Notes under the pieces: model-generated | Databases searched by the model: none | What the model saw: the letters and a program-made list of their open reading frames with translations, nothing else | What the model was told of the DNA's origin: nothing | In this document: positions 23,686-32,165 of the stretch, in pieces | How the letters are laid out: each line of letters begins with the position of its first letter | Numbering within the stretch: the stretch's first letter is position 1 | Position numbers and translations under genes: made by a program | From: UBA1876 sp964515395 | GTDB taxonomy: Bacteria > Synergistota > Synergistia > Synergistales > Thermovirgaceae | Length of the DNA: 38,362 nt | Assembly (NCBI GenBank): GCA_964515395.1 | Contig: CAZERC010000018.1 | Span: 1-38,362 of the forward strand | Direction: 5' to 3'

Positions 23686-25247
23686 ACTGGAATATACATC
23701 TCCCGGCTTTAATCATTGCGGTTCCCCTGCTGGGTGCCTTCGCGGCTCCGCTTGCCGGCCTGGGTGGCAAAGTGACACGGAATATCTGGTTCGTGGCGGT
23801 ATCGATCGCGACTGTTGCCTTGAGCATCATGCTCTGGCAGCACGTTCAAGCCGAAGGCGTTGTCGTGTATGTCCTCGGGGGAGAATCCTGGAATCTGACT
23901 CTTCCTTCAGGACTGAGCTGGCCCATACGGATCATCCTGGAGGTGGATGCCTTCAGTGCTTTTATGGCTATTGTCGGGTCCATCGCGGCGATGGCCGGTG
24001 CGTTTTTCTCGCTGCGTTTCATGGAACGTTTTTCGGGTCTGGACAAGTTCGTCTCCCTGTATTTCCTGCTTATGGCAGGAATGCTAGGCATGGAGCTGAC
24101 AGGCGACCTCTTCAACTTTTTCGTCTTTCTCGAGATCGCCTCCGTTGCCTCCTTTGGGCTTGTTGCATTCTGGCGCGACAGGCCGGAAGCTGTGGAGGCA
24201 GGATTCAAATACATGATTGTTTCCACAGTAGCGGCCATGTTGGTGCTCATTGCGGTAGGCTTTTTCTATGGCCGTTACAACGCGGTGAACATGGCGGCGG
24301 TGGCGAGAATGATGCATTTCGGCTACCCGGAGAAGATTGCTCTGGTTTTTCTGGTGACAGCCCTGGCAATGAAATGTGGAGCGGTGCCCATGCATATGTG
24401 GACGCCTGATGCCTACACCGAAGCGCCGGCAGGAGTAACCTGCCTTTTGGTTGCAGTGAGCCAGGCCTCACTCTACGGACTTTTCAGAGTCTGTTTCTCC
24501 CTGTACGGTGCGAGTCTTGGAAGCAGCGTGGTTCCATGGACCATCATTGTTCTTGGCGTTCTCTCGATGTTCATCGGAGTCACCATGGCGGTCATACAGA
24601 AGGAAATCAAGCGTCTGATGGCCTATCATTCGGTTTCACAGATCGGTTACATATTGCTTGGGCTCGGAGTCGGCCTGCTTGCGCTGAAAGATCCTCAAGC
24701 CATGGCGGATTACGGCTTCACTGCCATGAAGGGCGGAATCTACCATCTCTTCAACTACACGATGTACAAAGGTCTGCTCTTTTTGACGGCCGGAGCGCTC
24801 TTTTACGCGGCCGGATCAAGGAACCTCAATGATCTTGGCGGACTTGCAAGGGTCATGCCCCATACGGCGTTCATGTTTGTCATCGCAGCAGCGGCGATTG
24901 CTGGACTGCCACCCTTCAACGGGTTCGTTTCGAAGCTCCTCATTTATGAATCCACATTCGCCGTATATCCTGTCCTGGCGATAGCAGCACTGGTTACTTC
25001 AGTGCTGACGCTCGCGTCCTTTGTGAAGGTCTTTCAGACCGCATTCCTCGGGCCGGCAAAATCGGTTTTTGCGAACGTCAGGGAAGTTCCCGCCACAATG
25101 CTCGTCGGCATGTCGATATTGACAGTGGTGGTCATCGGATTGACGTTGCTGCCGACCTGGTCGCTGGCCAACCTTGTTGAGCCGGCTGCGAAAGCCCTGG
25201 TTGATCAGGCTGGATACATTTCGGCCGTCATGGGAGGTGGCCTGTGA
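23682..25247 (+). CDS. mbhH: Mbh subunit H (MrpD/NuoL/M/N-like antiporter subunit)
   Basis: A 521-residue protein with about 14 predicted helices, the main ion-channel subunit of the complex. It has the proton-conducting membrane-transport fold: FFVFLEIASVASFGLVAFW carries the conserved Glu, and ALAMKCGAVPMHMWTPDAYT carries the conserved Lys and the H-x-W-PDAY signature. IKRLMAYHSVSQIGYILLGL follows, then AGLPPFNGFVSKLLIY with the C-terminal Lys. It would pump ions in exchange for the energy of ferredoxin-driven H2 production. It overlaps mbhG and mbhI by 4 bases each. Confidence 0.96.
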   Translation: MNWNIHLPALIIAVPLLGAFAAPLAGLGGKVTRNIWFVAVSIATVALSIMLWQHVQAEGVVVYVLGGESWNLTLPSGLSWPIRIILEVDAFSAFMAIVGSIAAMAGAFFSLRFMERFSGLDKFVSLYFLLMAGMLGMELTGDLFNFFVFLEIASVASFGLVAFWRDRPEAVEAGFKYMIVSTVAAMLVLIAVGFFYGRYNAVNMAAVARMMHFGYPEKIALVFLVTALAMKCGAVPMHMWTPDAYTEAPAGVTCLLVAVSQASLYGLFRVCFSLYGASLGSSVVPWTIIVLGVLSMFIGVTMAVIQKEIKRLMAYHSVSQIGYILLGLGVGLLALKDPQAMADYGFTAMKGGIYHLFNYTMYKGLLFLTAGALFYAAGSRNLNDLGGLARVMPHTAFMFVIAAAAIAGLPPFNGFVSKLLIYESTFAVYPVLAIAALVTSVLTLASFVKVFQTAFLGPAKSVFANVREVPATMLVGMSILTVVVIGLTLLPTWSLANLVEPAAKALVDQAGYISAVMGGGL

Positions 25248-25585
25248 TGTGGAGCAAGGTTTATACCGGGTTCGGTTACTGGGACGTTTACACCTGGTTG
25301 ATTTTTTTCGCCATCGCGGCGGGCCTCGTGCTTTGGCTCCGCAGCCTCGGAAGAAAAGATTACAAGGAAGGAACCGACCAGGACGAGATCTTCTATGGCG
25401 GTAATGTCGTTCCGGAGGAAGGTTCGGAGATTCAGGTGCCGGCCAGTTCCGCTTATTGGGGTTTCACGGAGGCCTTGAAGGGCTATTATGAAGTGCTTGT
25501 CGAAATGCACAGCGGCGATGCAAGGGAATACGTCGGATACATGGTACTGACGGCTTCCGTGCTTGCCGTACTGGTGCTTCTGTAA
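25244..25585 (+). CDS. mbhI: Mbh subunit I
   Basis: A 113-residue protein occupying the mbhI position. It has an N-terminal helix (VYTWLIFFAIAAGLVLWLRS), a hydrophilic loop rich in acidic residues (TDQDEIFYGGNVVPEEGSE) and a C-terminal helix (YVGYMVLTASVLAVLVLL). In archaeal Mbh the equivalent subunit links the antiporter and hydrogenase modules. The loop pattern Y-GG..VPE is conserved among such subunits, and position and size agree with MbhI. It overlaps mbhH by 4 bases and ends 13 bases before mbhJ. Confidence 0.85.
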   Translation: MMWSKVYTGFGYWDVYTWLIFFAIAAGLVLWLRSLGRKDYKEGTDQDEIFYGGNVVPEEGSEIQVPASSAYWGFTEALKGYYEVLVEMHSGDAREYVGYMVLTASVLAVLVLL

Positions 25586-25598
25586 AGGGGGGACGGCC

Positions 25599-26060
25599 AT
25601 GAAACTTGACCGGTATCTCGATATTCTCACCAAATCCATCTGGGTCTTTAATTGCAACAGCGGCTCCTGCAACGGGTGCGACATAGAAATTGTGGCGACC
25701 ATCACTCCCCGTTACGATATTGAGCGATTCGGAATGAAGCTCGTTGGAACCCCCAGACATGCCGACGCCCTGCTTGTGACAGGGCCGGTGACGAAATACA
25801 TGACGGAAAGGCTCAAGAGAATCTATGCGCAGATTCCCGATCCGAAGGTCGTCATCGCCATCGGAAACTGCGCGAATTCCGGGGATGTCTTTTACAAGTC
25901 CTACAATCTCGATGGACCCGTGGACAACGTGATTCCTGTCGACGTTTACGTTCATGGGTGTCCGCCTCGCCCGGAGGCGATCATTGAGGGTGCCGCGAAA
26001 GCGGTACTCAAACTGGAGAAAATGAAAGAAGAGCTTCAAAAGGCAGGTGCGCCGCAATGA
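25599..26060 (+). CDS. mbhJ: Mbh hydrogenase small subunit J (NuoB-like, [4Fe-4S])
   Basis: A 153-residue electron-transfer subunit that carries the proximal [4Fe-4S] cluster next to the NiFe site. The four ligands are visible: Cys24 and Cys27 in NSGSCNGCDIE, Cys91 in IAIGNCANSGDVF, and Cys121 in YVHGCPPRPEAII. The protein is short, without a signal sequence, as in group 4 hydrogenases located at the cytoplasmic face. The ATG at 25599 follows AAGGGGGG. An ORF extending to 25563 overlaps mbhI and was rejected. It overlaps mbhK by 4 bases. Confidence 0.95.
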   Translation: MKLDRYLDILTKSIWVFNCNSGSCNGCDIEIVATITPRYDIERFGMKLVGTPRHADALLVTGPVTKYMTERLKRIYAQIPDPKVVIAIGNCANSGDVFYKSYNLDGPVDNVIPVDVYVHGCPPRPEAIIEGAAKAVLKLEKMKEELQKAGAPQ

Positions 26061-26605
26061 CATGCCGTCCTGAATATGTCAAGGAAAGCAGCGATCCTAA
26101 AGAAGTGGTCGCCTGCATTGAAGAACGTTTTGGCGAAGACGTGCAAAACCTGGAGCTGAGGGAATACAAGGGTGGCCTCGAGGATGCAGTCCAGTACCAC
26201 CTGCTCTGGCTCAAGGTTTCCAGAGAACGTTTTCTGGAGCTCGTCGACGCCTTGAGGGAATTCGACTTTCTGCATTTCCAGATTATATCCGGTAACGATG
26301 ACGGAGACGTGGTGACGCTGAACTATCACGTCGCGCTTTTCAGAGAAGCTGGAAAAGGGAAAAGGCTCGGAGCATGCGTTTCCGTTGAAGTTCCCAAAAC
26401 CGATCTTGTCATGCCATCGCTCTGGGAAAGGATTCCGGGCGTAGAATACAGTGAAAGGGAAATGCGTGAAATGCTGGGAATTGACTTTGACGGACTTCCC
26501 AACAAGGCTCTTGTCTTTCTCCCCGAGGACTGGAACGAGGACATCAAGCCCTGGCGCAGGGATGAAACGGGACCGTCCGAAGCGGACGTCCGGGAATTGT
26601 CATAG
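26057..26605 (+). CDS. mbhK: Mbh hydrogenase subunit K (NuoC-like)
   Basis: A 182-residue cytoplasmic subunit of the 30-kDa/NuoC family, which clamps the catalytic subunit. Family marks are the FLHFQIISGNDDGDVVTLNYH strand region, then the C-terminal IPGVEYSEREMREMLGIDFD with the classic W...E-RE--D-FGI pattern and the closing LPEDWNEDIKPWRRDE. It overlaps mbhJ by 4 bases and is followed 11 bases later by mbhL. No cofactor-binding residues are expected in this subunit. Confidence 0.92.
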   Translation: MTCRPEYVKESSDPKEVVACIEERFGEDVQNLELREYKGGLEDAVQYHLLWLKVSRERFLELVDALREFDFLHFQIISGNDDGDVVTLNYHVALFREAGKGKRLGACVSVEVPKTDLVMPSLWERIPGVEYSEREMREMLGIDFDGLPNKALVFLPEDWNEDIKPWRRDETGPSEADVRELS

Positions 26606-26616
26606 GAGGTGCCGAT

Positions 26617-27855
26617 ATGGCTGTAGGAGCGGGAAAAACCTATAAAGTCCCCATCGGCCCCGTCCACGTAGGACTGAAGGAACCCATTACCGCCTGGCTC
26701 GATGTCGACGGGGAGCGGATTGTCGACGCGACGATCAGACCGGGGGCCATTCACAGGGGCATCGAATTCATGGCAAGAGAACGCAATCCCATACAGGTGA
26801 TTTATCTTGCCGAGCGTATTTGCGGCATTTGCTCTTTCACTCACATCGAGTGTTTTGTCCGGGCCGTGGAAGATGCAGCCGGGATCAGCGTCCCGAAACG
26901 AGCACAATATATTCGTACCATTGTCCTCGAGCTGGAGCGTATCCACTCGCACGTTTTGTGGGCTGGAGTCGCCTGCTACACCTTCGGCTATGATTCCGCT
27001 TTCAATCTGGGAATGATTCTCCGGGAAAAAGTGATGGACGTTCTCGAAGTCCTTACCGGGAACAGGGTGAACTACGGGACCGGGACGATAGGCGGCGTGA
27101 GGCGCGACATTACTCCGAAGGTCGAAAAGGTTCTCAGAGACATGATTACCTTTTACAAGAATGAATTTGACCTTTTCTACAATGTCGCGACAGATGATCC
27201 GATTACCATGGCCCGTATGAGAAACGTAGGTGTGCTCTCACCGGAAGATGCGGTGAAATACTGTGCTCTTGGGCCGACGGTCAGGGGAAGCGGTCATCGC
27301 GTCGACCTCCGATGGTCTCAACCCTATGAGGCATACGGAGAACTTGATGTGCAGCCTGTAGTGCCCCAGGACCTGACGGGGGAAGTCTACGGTGACGTAT
27401 ATGACCGTTTCCTTGTTCGAGTTCTCGAGGTGTACCAGTCTCTGGAAATCATCGAGAAGTGCCTTGACGACCTTCCTGAAGGGGACCTCATGTGGGAGCC
27501 CAATTTGCCAAAACTCCTGAATTACCTGAAAAGGGCGGACGGGACAGGTGTTTCTTCAATCGAGGGTCCTCGGGGCGATGACACCCATGTTGTCAAGCTC
27601 ACCGGAGGCGAAGAGAATGTGACCTGGTGGAAAGTGCGGGCGCCGACATACGCAAACGGCGTATCATGGCCGATCATGTTCAGGAACAACGACCTGGCGG
27701 ATGCGCCGCTCATTATCAACAGTGTCGACCCGTGTATTTCCTGCATGGAAAGAATGCTCGTCACCGAAAAGAAAACGGGATCGAAACAGGTCGTTACCCG
27801 TGCAGAACTACTAAATCGATGCAGGGAAAAAACGAGGAAGGTGATGGGAGCATGA
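26617..27855 (+). CDS. mbhL: Mbh [NiFe]-hydrogenase catalytic large subunit L
   Basis: A 412-residue catalytic subunit of a group 4 [NiFe]-hydrogenase. Both nickel-binding motifs are intact: RICGICSFTH (Cys69 and Cys72, with His76) and DPCISCMER (Cys373 and Cys376). Mbx/Mbs-type homologues that reduce sulfane sulfur lack or alter these motifs, so true hydrogenase activity is likely. In keeping with group 4 enzymes it would reduce protons using electrons from ferredoxin passed through MbhN and MbhJ. About 36 residues follow the second motif; cleavage after it by a maturation protease is usual, but no maturation genes are in this window. AGGAGGT lies 6 bases before the ATG. It overlaps mbhM by 4 bases. 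Confidence 0.97.
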   Translation: MAVGAGKTYKVPIGPVHVGLKEPITAWLDVDGERIVDATIRPGAIHRGIEFMARERNPIQVIYLAERICGICSFTHIECFVRAVEDAAGISVPKRAQYIRTIVLELERIHSHVLWAGVACYTFGYDSAFNLGMILREKVMDVLEVLTGNRVNYGTGTIGGVRRDITPKVEKVLRDMITFYKNEFDLFYNVATDDPITMARMRNVGVLSPEDAVKYCALGPTVRGSGHRVDLRWSQPYEAYGELDVQPVVPQDLTGEVYGDVYDRFLVRVLEVYQSLEIIEKCLDDLPEGDLMWEPNLPKLLNYLKRADGTGVSSIEGPRGDDTHVVKLTGGEENVTWWKVRAPTYANGVSWPIMFRNNDLADAPLIINSVDPCISCMERMLVTEKKTGSKQVVTRAELLNRCREKTRKVMGA

Positions 27856-28841
27856 TGATTCTCTTCAAAATATTGGCGGGACTGGCACTGTTGATTTTCG
27901 CCTCGCTCCTGTCACTGCTTTTCGAGGGAATCGACAGGATCTTTCATGCGAGAATGCAGTCGAGGTTGGGACCGCCTCTGTTCCAGCCCTTCTACGATAT
28001 CCTGAAACTGCTGGGGAAAGAAAACATCGTTCCCCGCAGGGCCATTCCCTGGGCCTTTAATGGAGCCCCCTGGGTGGCCGCGGCAACGGCACTCATGGTC
28101 GTTCTGTATGTCCCTATGGGATCCTTGCAGCCCATACTCGGGGGGCACGGTGATTTGATCCTGATCATTTACCTGCTTGGATTATCCGCTGTGGCAATGG
28201 CTGTAGGAGGATTTTCGAGCGGTTCCATTTACGCAAATGTGGGAGCCCAACGGGAAATGGTGCTGATGATGAGTTATGAGCTTCCTCTTGCCGCAGTCGT
28301 GACGTCTCTCGCCTGGTTCGCTTACAGGTCAGGAATGCCTGGGGCTCCTTTCAGCCTGGAAACCTATGTCAGCATGCCGGTATGGAGCGTCGCAGGGTGG
28401 ACGGGAATCTTTGGAATACTCGGGCTGCTCGTAGCTCTGCTGGCGGTGGTTCCGGCCGAGACGGGGAAGGTTCCCATGGATATCGCCGAGGCGAAAACCG
28501 AGATACTCGAGGGGCTGATTTGTGAATATTCAGGCCGAAACCTCGCCATGTTTAAGGTTGCCTTTTCGCTGAGGACCCTGGCCATGTGCGCAGTCGTCGT
28601 GTCGCTCTTTTTCCCCTGGTCCTTGGGACGTCTGTTGGGCCTCAATGGCGTGCTGTTTTTCGTTGCCGATTTCCTCTTCTTCTGGGTGAAAGTGCTGGTT
28701 GTGCAGGTTCTGGGCGTTACCATTATCAGGACCACCTTTGGCAGATTCAAGATCTGGCAGGCGTCAAGACTGTACTGGTACCAGGTCGGCGGACTCGCCG
28801 CAGCAGGTATGGTCCTTTTGACCCTTGACGTAATCCTGTAA
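27852..28841 (+). CDS. mbhM: Mbh subunit M (NuoH-like membrane anchor)
   Basis: A 329-residue membrane protein of the NuoH/HyfC family with about eight helices. It anchors the hydrogenase arm to the membrane and forms part of the ion-coupling path. Signature segments are RMQSRLGPPLFQPFYDILKL, then QREMVLMMSYELPLAAVV and AETGKVPMDIAEAKTEILEG, whose acidic residues are highly conserved. The start is ATG at 27852 (ATGATG) overlapping the mbhL stop; a longer frame from 27627 lies in mbhL. It is followed 12 bases later by mbhN. Confidence 0.95.
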   Translation: MMILFKILAGLALLIFASLLSLLFEGIDRIFHARMQSRLGPPLFQPFYDILKLLGKENIVPRRAIPWAFNGAPWVAAATALMVVLYVPMGSLQPILGGHGDLILIIYLLGLSAVAMAVGGFSSGSIYANVGAQREMVLMMSYELPLAAVVTSLAWFAYRSGMPGAPFSLETYVSMPVWSVAGWTGIFGILGLLVALLAVVPAETGKVPMDIAEAKTEILEGLICEYSGRNLAMFKVAFSLRTLAMCAVVVSLFFPWSLGRLLGLNGVLFFVADFLFFWVKVLVVQVLGVTIIRTTFGRFKIWQASRLYWYQVGGLAAAGMVLLTLDVIL

Positions 28842-28853
28842 GGTGGTGTCAAG

Positions 28854-29519
28854 ATGCTCAATAAGATGTTAATTCAGATATTGCGACAAGGAAGTAAAAA
28901 ACCATCAACGAATCCGTTTCCGGTGGCTCACATGCCGGACAGCCTGCAGGAAGCCTTGGCAGCTGCAGAAGAAGGGGCGATTGAGCTCTATCCGCCTGTT
29001 GAAATACCCGACGGTTTCAGAGGAAGAGTCGCTTATGACAAGAATGCCTGCATCGGCTGCAAGATGTGCATCAGGGTGTGTCCGGCACATGCCATAACTT
29101 CACTTGACGAGGAAAAGAAGGTCGAGTTCCATATGGACAGGTGCTGTTTCTGCGCCCAGTGTACCGAAATCTGTCCCGTCAAGTGCATTTGGATGACGGA
29201 GGAATTTGCCTTTGCATCCTACGAAAGGAAAGCGCAAGTTGTCAAAGATTCGGGGAAAAAACCGGCACCTCCCGCAGAGGACTCCGGGAGTGGAGGGGAA
29301 GACAGAAAGGATGCCGGGGAAACTGCAGAACAAAAGAAAACGACTTATGAAATCGATCCTGGTAAGTGCATAGGATGCACCAAATGTTCCCAGGTCTGCC
29401 CTGTGAACGCGGTATCCGGAAAGGTCAAGGAAACACACGTTATTGACGAAGAAACATGCATAGGATGCGGAGCCTGCGCACAAGCCTGCCCGGTTCAGGC
29501 AATTCATCCGAAGGAATAG
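28854..29519 (+). CDS. mbhN: Mbh subunit N: NuoI-like ferredoxin with extra C-terminal 2x[4Fe-4S] domain
   Basis: A 221-residue iron-sulfur protein. The N-terminal half (1-125) is the usual MbhN/NuoI-type subunit with two [4Fe-4S] clusters: Cys66, 69, 72 and 76 in CIGCKMCIRVCP, and Cys97, 100, 103 and 107 in CCFCAQCTEICP. A polar, acidic and Pro-rich linker (about 131-165) then joins a second complete ferredoxin domain with Cys172, 175, 178 and 182 (CIGCTKCSQVCP) and Cys202, 205, 208 and 212 (CIGCGACAQACP). Archaeal MbhN is about 140 residues and has only the first pair. The added domain resembles the C-terminal ferredoxin parts of NuoF/HydB-type subunits and may accept electrons from another donor. 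It is the last gene of the operon, followed by a strong terminator. Confidence 0.93.
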   Translation: MLNKMLIQILRQGSKKPSTNPFPVAHMPDSLQEALAAAEEGAIELYPPVEIPDGFRGRVAYDKNACIGCKMCIRVCPAHAITSLDEEKKVEFHMDRCCFCAQCTEICPVKCIWMTEEFAFASYERKAQVVKDSGKKPAPPAEDSGSGGEDRKDAGETAEQKKTTYEIDPGKCIGCTKCSQVCPVNAVSGKVKETHVIDEETCIGCGACAQACPVQAIHPKE

Positions 29520-29548
29520 GTGTTGAAAAGGCGAGGGTTTGAAATGCA

Positions 29549-29586
29549 GGGGCCGACGATGCGTTCGTCGGCCCCGTCCTTTTGGA
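29549..29586 (+). terminator. Intrinsic terminator of the mbh operon
   Basis: An 11-bp perfect stem, GGGGCCGACGA / TCGTCGGCCCC, with a TGCGT loop is followed by GTCCTTTT. It lies 30 bases after the mbhN stop and just before the asparaginase ribosome site. Confidence 0.85.
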
Positions 29587-29596
29587 GGTTTCGTCC

Positions 29597-30655
29597 ATGA
29601 AGCAGATTTCGGTCCTCCTCACGGGAGGGACAATAGCAAGTGGTTTCGGATTATCCGGCAAGGAACCCAGCGAAAAAGCCGGTTCGAAACTCAAGGCGTA
29701 TCTTCAGGAATTTTTTGACGAAAAGGGAGTAAATATTCTCTTCAGGGAACCATGGGGAATGCCCGGGTTGGACAGTTCCGATCTTGATCCGGGACATTGG
29801 CATGCAATTGCAAGGATTATCGCCGATGATATCTCCGCTGGAAGCGACGGATTTTTAATTCTCCACGGTACGGACACGATGGCGTACACTGCGGCCTGGC
29901 TGGCCCTTTGTTTCTGGGGATCCGGGCTTCCCGTCATAATGACGGGAAGCCAGCTGACACTGGATTACACGCCTGATGACGTAACAGTCAACATCAGGGG
30001 CGCCGCACAGGCCCTGTGTTCAAAAATTGCCGGTGTCTGGGTGTACTGTAACTGGAAGCTGATACAGGGAGCGAGAGTCCACAAAGCGAGGGCCAGTCAC
30101 CCGGATGCCTTTGTCCCTGTCAATGGAGTCCCCCTTTTTTTCAATCCGGAGTGGGCTCAAGGGGGCGGAAGCAAACACGCCGATGTCCCCGGCAAGGGAT
30201 ATCACGGCGGAATCAGTGAAAGCCTGAAAAGCGTTCTCTCCCTTGATCCGCAGGCCCTGAGAAAAATTGCGGCTAAAGCAAGATGGCTTTTTTGCGCACC
30301 AGGATCGATGCCCTGTACGAAGGGTGACGAGCGGATCATTTTGCTCTATGGCTTTGGAGCAGGGAACGTGCCTTCGGCGGTTTTAAGAAATTTGCGCGAG
30401 CGCTATGACTCAGAAAACAAGCCGGTCGTTATTGCCTGTAGCCAGGCCGAAGGTGATATGAAAGATCCCTCGGCATATAGTGGAGTTGGGGCGGCGCTTC
30501 TGGGGCGGGAGGGTTTTGAGGTTTACAGCCAGATGGACTACCCCTTTGAATTTATTCACGCACTGAGCGTTTATTCGCTGGCTGTAGATTCCAGGAATCC
30601 TGGCAAGATCTTGAACAAATATTTGAAGCTTTATGGAACCTCGTCAATGGAATGA
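29597..30655 (+). CDS. L-asparaginase (cytoplasmic, AnsA/AnsB fold)
   Basis: A 352-residue enzyme that hydrolyses asparagine to aspartate and ammonia. The first catalytic threonine is in LLTGGTIASG (Thr12). The second active-site segment is ILHGTDTMAYTAAW (Thr91-Asp92). A third conserved segment, LPVIMTGSQLTL, follows. There is no signal peptide, so it is cytoplasmic. The start is the ATG at 29597, 8 bases after GGAGG; an in-frame TTG at 29582 lies within the terminator zone and was rejected. An insertion around residues 180-215 (NPEWAQGGGSKHADVPGKG) looks different from standard enzymes. It is monocistronic between two terminators, and a catabolic role in amino-acid fermentation is likely. 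Confidence 0.92.
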   Translation: MKQISVLLTGGTIASGFGLSGKEPSEKAGSKLKAYLQEFFDEKGVNILFREPWGMPGLDSSDLDPGHWHAIARIIADDISAGSDGFLILHGTDTMAYTAAWLALCFWGSGLPVIMTGSQLTLDYTPDDVTVNIRGAAQALCSKIAGVWVYCNWKLIQGARVHKARASHPDAFVPVNGVPLFFNPEWAQGGGSKHADVPGKGYHGGISESLKSVLSLDPQALRKIAAKARWLFCAPGSMPCTKGDERIILLYGFGAGNVPSAVLRNLRERYDSENKPVVIACSQAEGDMKDPSAYSGVGAALLGREGFEVYSQMDYPFEFIHALSVYSLAVDSRNPGKILNKYLKLYGTSSME

Positions 30656-30686
30656 CATGTCAGGGCCTTCACATCAGAAACGTTTC

Positions 30687-30710
30687 AGGCCCCTCTTTAA
30701 AGAGGGGCCT
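30687..30710. terminator. Bidirectional terminator between asparaginase and gltX
   Basis: A perfect 24-base palindrome, AGGCCCCTCTTT / AAAGAGGGGCCT, sits between the two converging genes. It is followed by GTCTTCGGTTT on the plus strand, a modest T-rich tail. Confidence 0.75.
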
Positions 30711-30730
30711 GTCTTCGGTTTATTCGGCAT

Positions 30731-32044
30731 TCAGAGCAGCCCGTAATGTTGCAGCCTTTTTGCGGTTTCAGCTTTTCCAAGAGTCGCGGCGACTTCAAAG
30801 ATCCCGGGACTGACTTTTGTCCCTGTAAGCGCCATCCGGAACGGCATGGCCACGTCTTTCATCTTCAATCCCTTTCCGGTGCTCCATTCTTTTGCAAAAG
30901 CGGCCATCTCGTGAGCATCCCAGGATTCCATTTCAAAGAGCATCCTGAAGAATTCCTGAAGCAGCGCCTTTTGTGAATCCGAGAGATCTGATCCGTCGTA
31001 CCTGGCCTTGACCACGTCGAAGGAAAGAAAATAATCACTGAATGCAGCAACTTCCCTCAATGTCTTGCCCCGTCCCTGGAGCAGATTCAGAGCCTCTGCA
31101 AGAAAGTCGTCATTATGTATTTCCGGTTCGAGGCCCATTTCTTTCCAGAAAGGTTTGACGAGTTCGGAGCGCTTTCGGGGATCCAGTCTGGAAATGTGTA
31201 CCTGGTTTACGGCGTCAAGTTTGTCCATATCGAAAACGGCGGATCGCTTTGTCACTCTACGCAAGTCGAACAGGCTGACGGCTTCACTCCTGCTGAAAAT
31301 CTCCCTGTCATCGCCGGGGGACCAGCCAAGAAGGGCGAAATAGTTGAAAAGGCCTTCAGGGAGATATCCCATGTTCTTGTACTCGTAGACACTTGTGGCG
31401 CCATGCCGTTTCGACAGTTTCTTCTTGTCTTTGCCGAGAATCATCGGAAGATGTGCAAAGCGTGGAAGTCTCCATCCAAGTGCTTCGTAAAGCAGAACCT
31501 GTTTCGGGGTGTTCGATATGTGGTCCTCGCCCCTGATGACATAAGTGATGTCCATAAGGTAGTCATCGACGACCACTGCGAAATTGTAGGTAGGCGAGCC
31601 GTCGCTCTTGATGAGGACTGTGTCCTTGAGAGTATCGCTTTCCATCGTGATCTTGCCGTACACCAGATCGTCAAAGGTGATGGTTTTTCCTTTCGGGATG
31701 GCATGGATGATGGCATCGCCTTCCTTGTAGGCAAGCCCCTGGTCCAGCAGCCGGTTGGCAGTCTCAAGATAAATGTCTGTTCGCTCGGATTGCCGATAGG
31801 GTCCTTTCGTGCCACCGGTTATGGGACCTTCGTCCCAGTCGAGGCCAAGCCACTCCAACCCTTTCATGATCGTTTCCTCGAACTCCCGTGTGGATCTTGC
31901 CCTGTCCGTATCTTCGATTCTCAGAACAAAAGTCCCGTTGTTTCTTCGAGCCCAGAGCCAGTTAAACAAAGCAGTGTGGGCGCCTCCTATGTGAAGAGCT
32001 CCAGTGGGACTTGGAGCGAAACGGACCCTGACGGAATCAGTCAT
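30731..32044 (-). CDS. gltX: Glutamyl-tRNA synthetase, compact form
   Basis: A 437-residue class I aminoacyl-tRNA synthetase that charges tRNA with glutamate. The HIGH-type site is FAPSPTGALHIGGAHTALF (residues 9-27) and the KMSKS-type site is KKLSKRHGATS (209-217). GSPTYNFAVVVDDYLMDITY and RGEDHISNTPKQ are strongly typical. Bacterial enzymes normally follow the KCYC-type segment with a roughly 45-residue insertion carrying a zinc motif. Here the protein goes directly from GLAYK (residue 107) to EGDAIIHAIPKGKTITFDDL, so that subdomain is missing, which explains the short length (about 480 is usual). The start is the third ATG of ATGATGATTATG, at 32044, 9 bases after AAAGG. It diverges from polA; the gap is 121 bases. 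Confidence 0.95.
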   Translation of the reverse strand: MTDSVRVRFAPSPTGALHIGGAHTALFNWLWARRNNGTFVLRIEDTDRARSTREFEETIMKGLEWLGLDWDEGPITGGTKGPYRQSERTDIYLETANRLLDQGLAYKEGDAIIHAIPKGKTITFDDLVYGKITMESDTLKDTVLIKSDGSPTYNFAVVVDDYLMDITYVIRGEDHISNTPKQVLLYEALGWRLPRFAHLPMILGKDKKKLSKRHGATSVYEYKNMGYLPEGLFNYFALLGWSPGDDREIFSRSEAVSLFDLRRVTKRSAVFDMDKLDAVNQVHISRLDPRKRSELVKPFWKEMGLEPEIHNDDFLAEALNLLQGRGKTLREVAAFSDYFLSFDVVKARYDGSDLSDSQKALLQEFFRMLFEMESWDAHEMAAFAKEWSTGKGLKMKDVAMPFRMALTGTKVSPGIFEVAATLGKAETAKRLQHYGLL

Positions 32045-32165
32045 AATCATCATCCTTTCAGATTGTGTTTTACGATTTTCGGCTTTTTCAGCCGGAGGTC
32101 AAGCGAATCAAGTGCCTCGGGTGATAGTATTATATCCGCAGGTGGAAATCAAAGGAGTGAGCATT

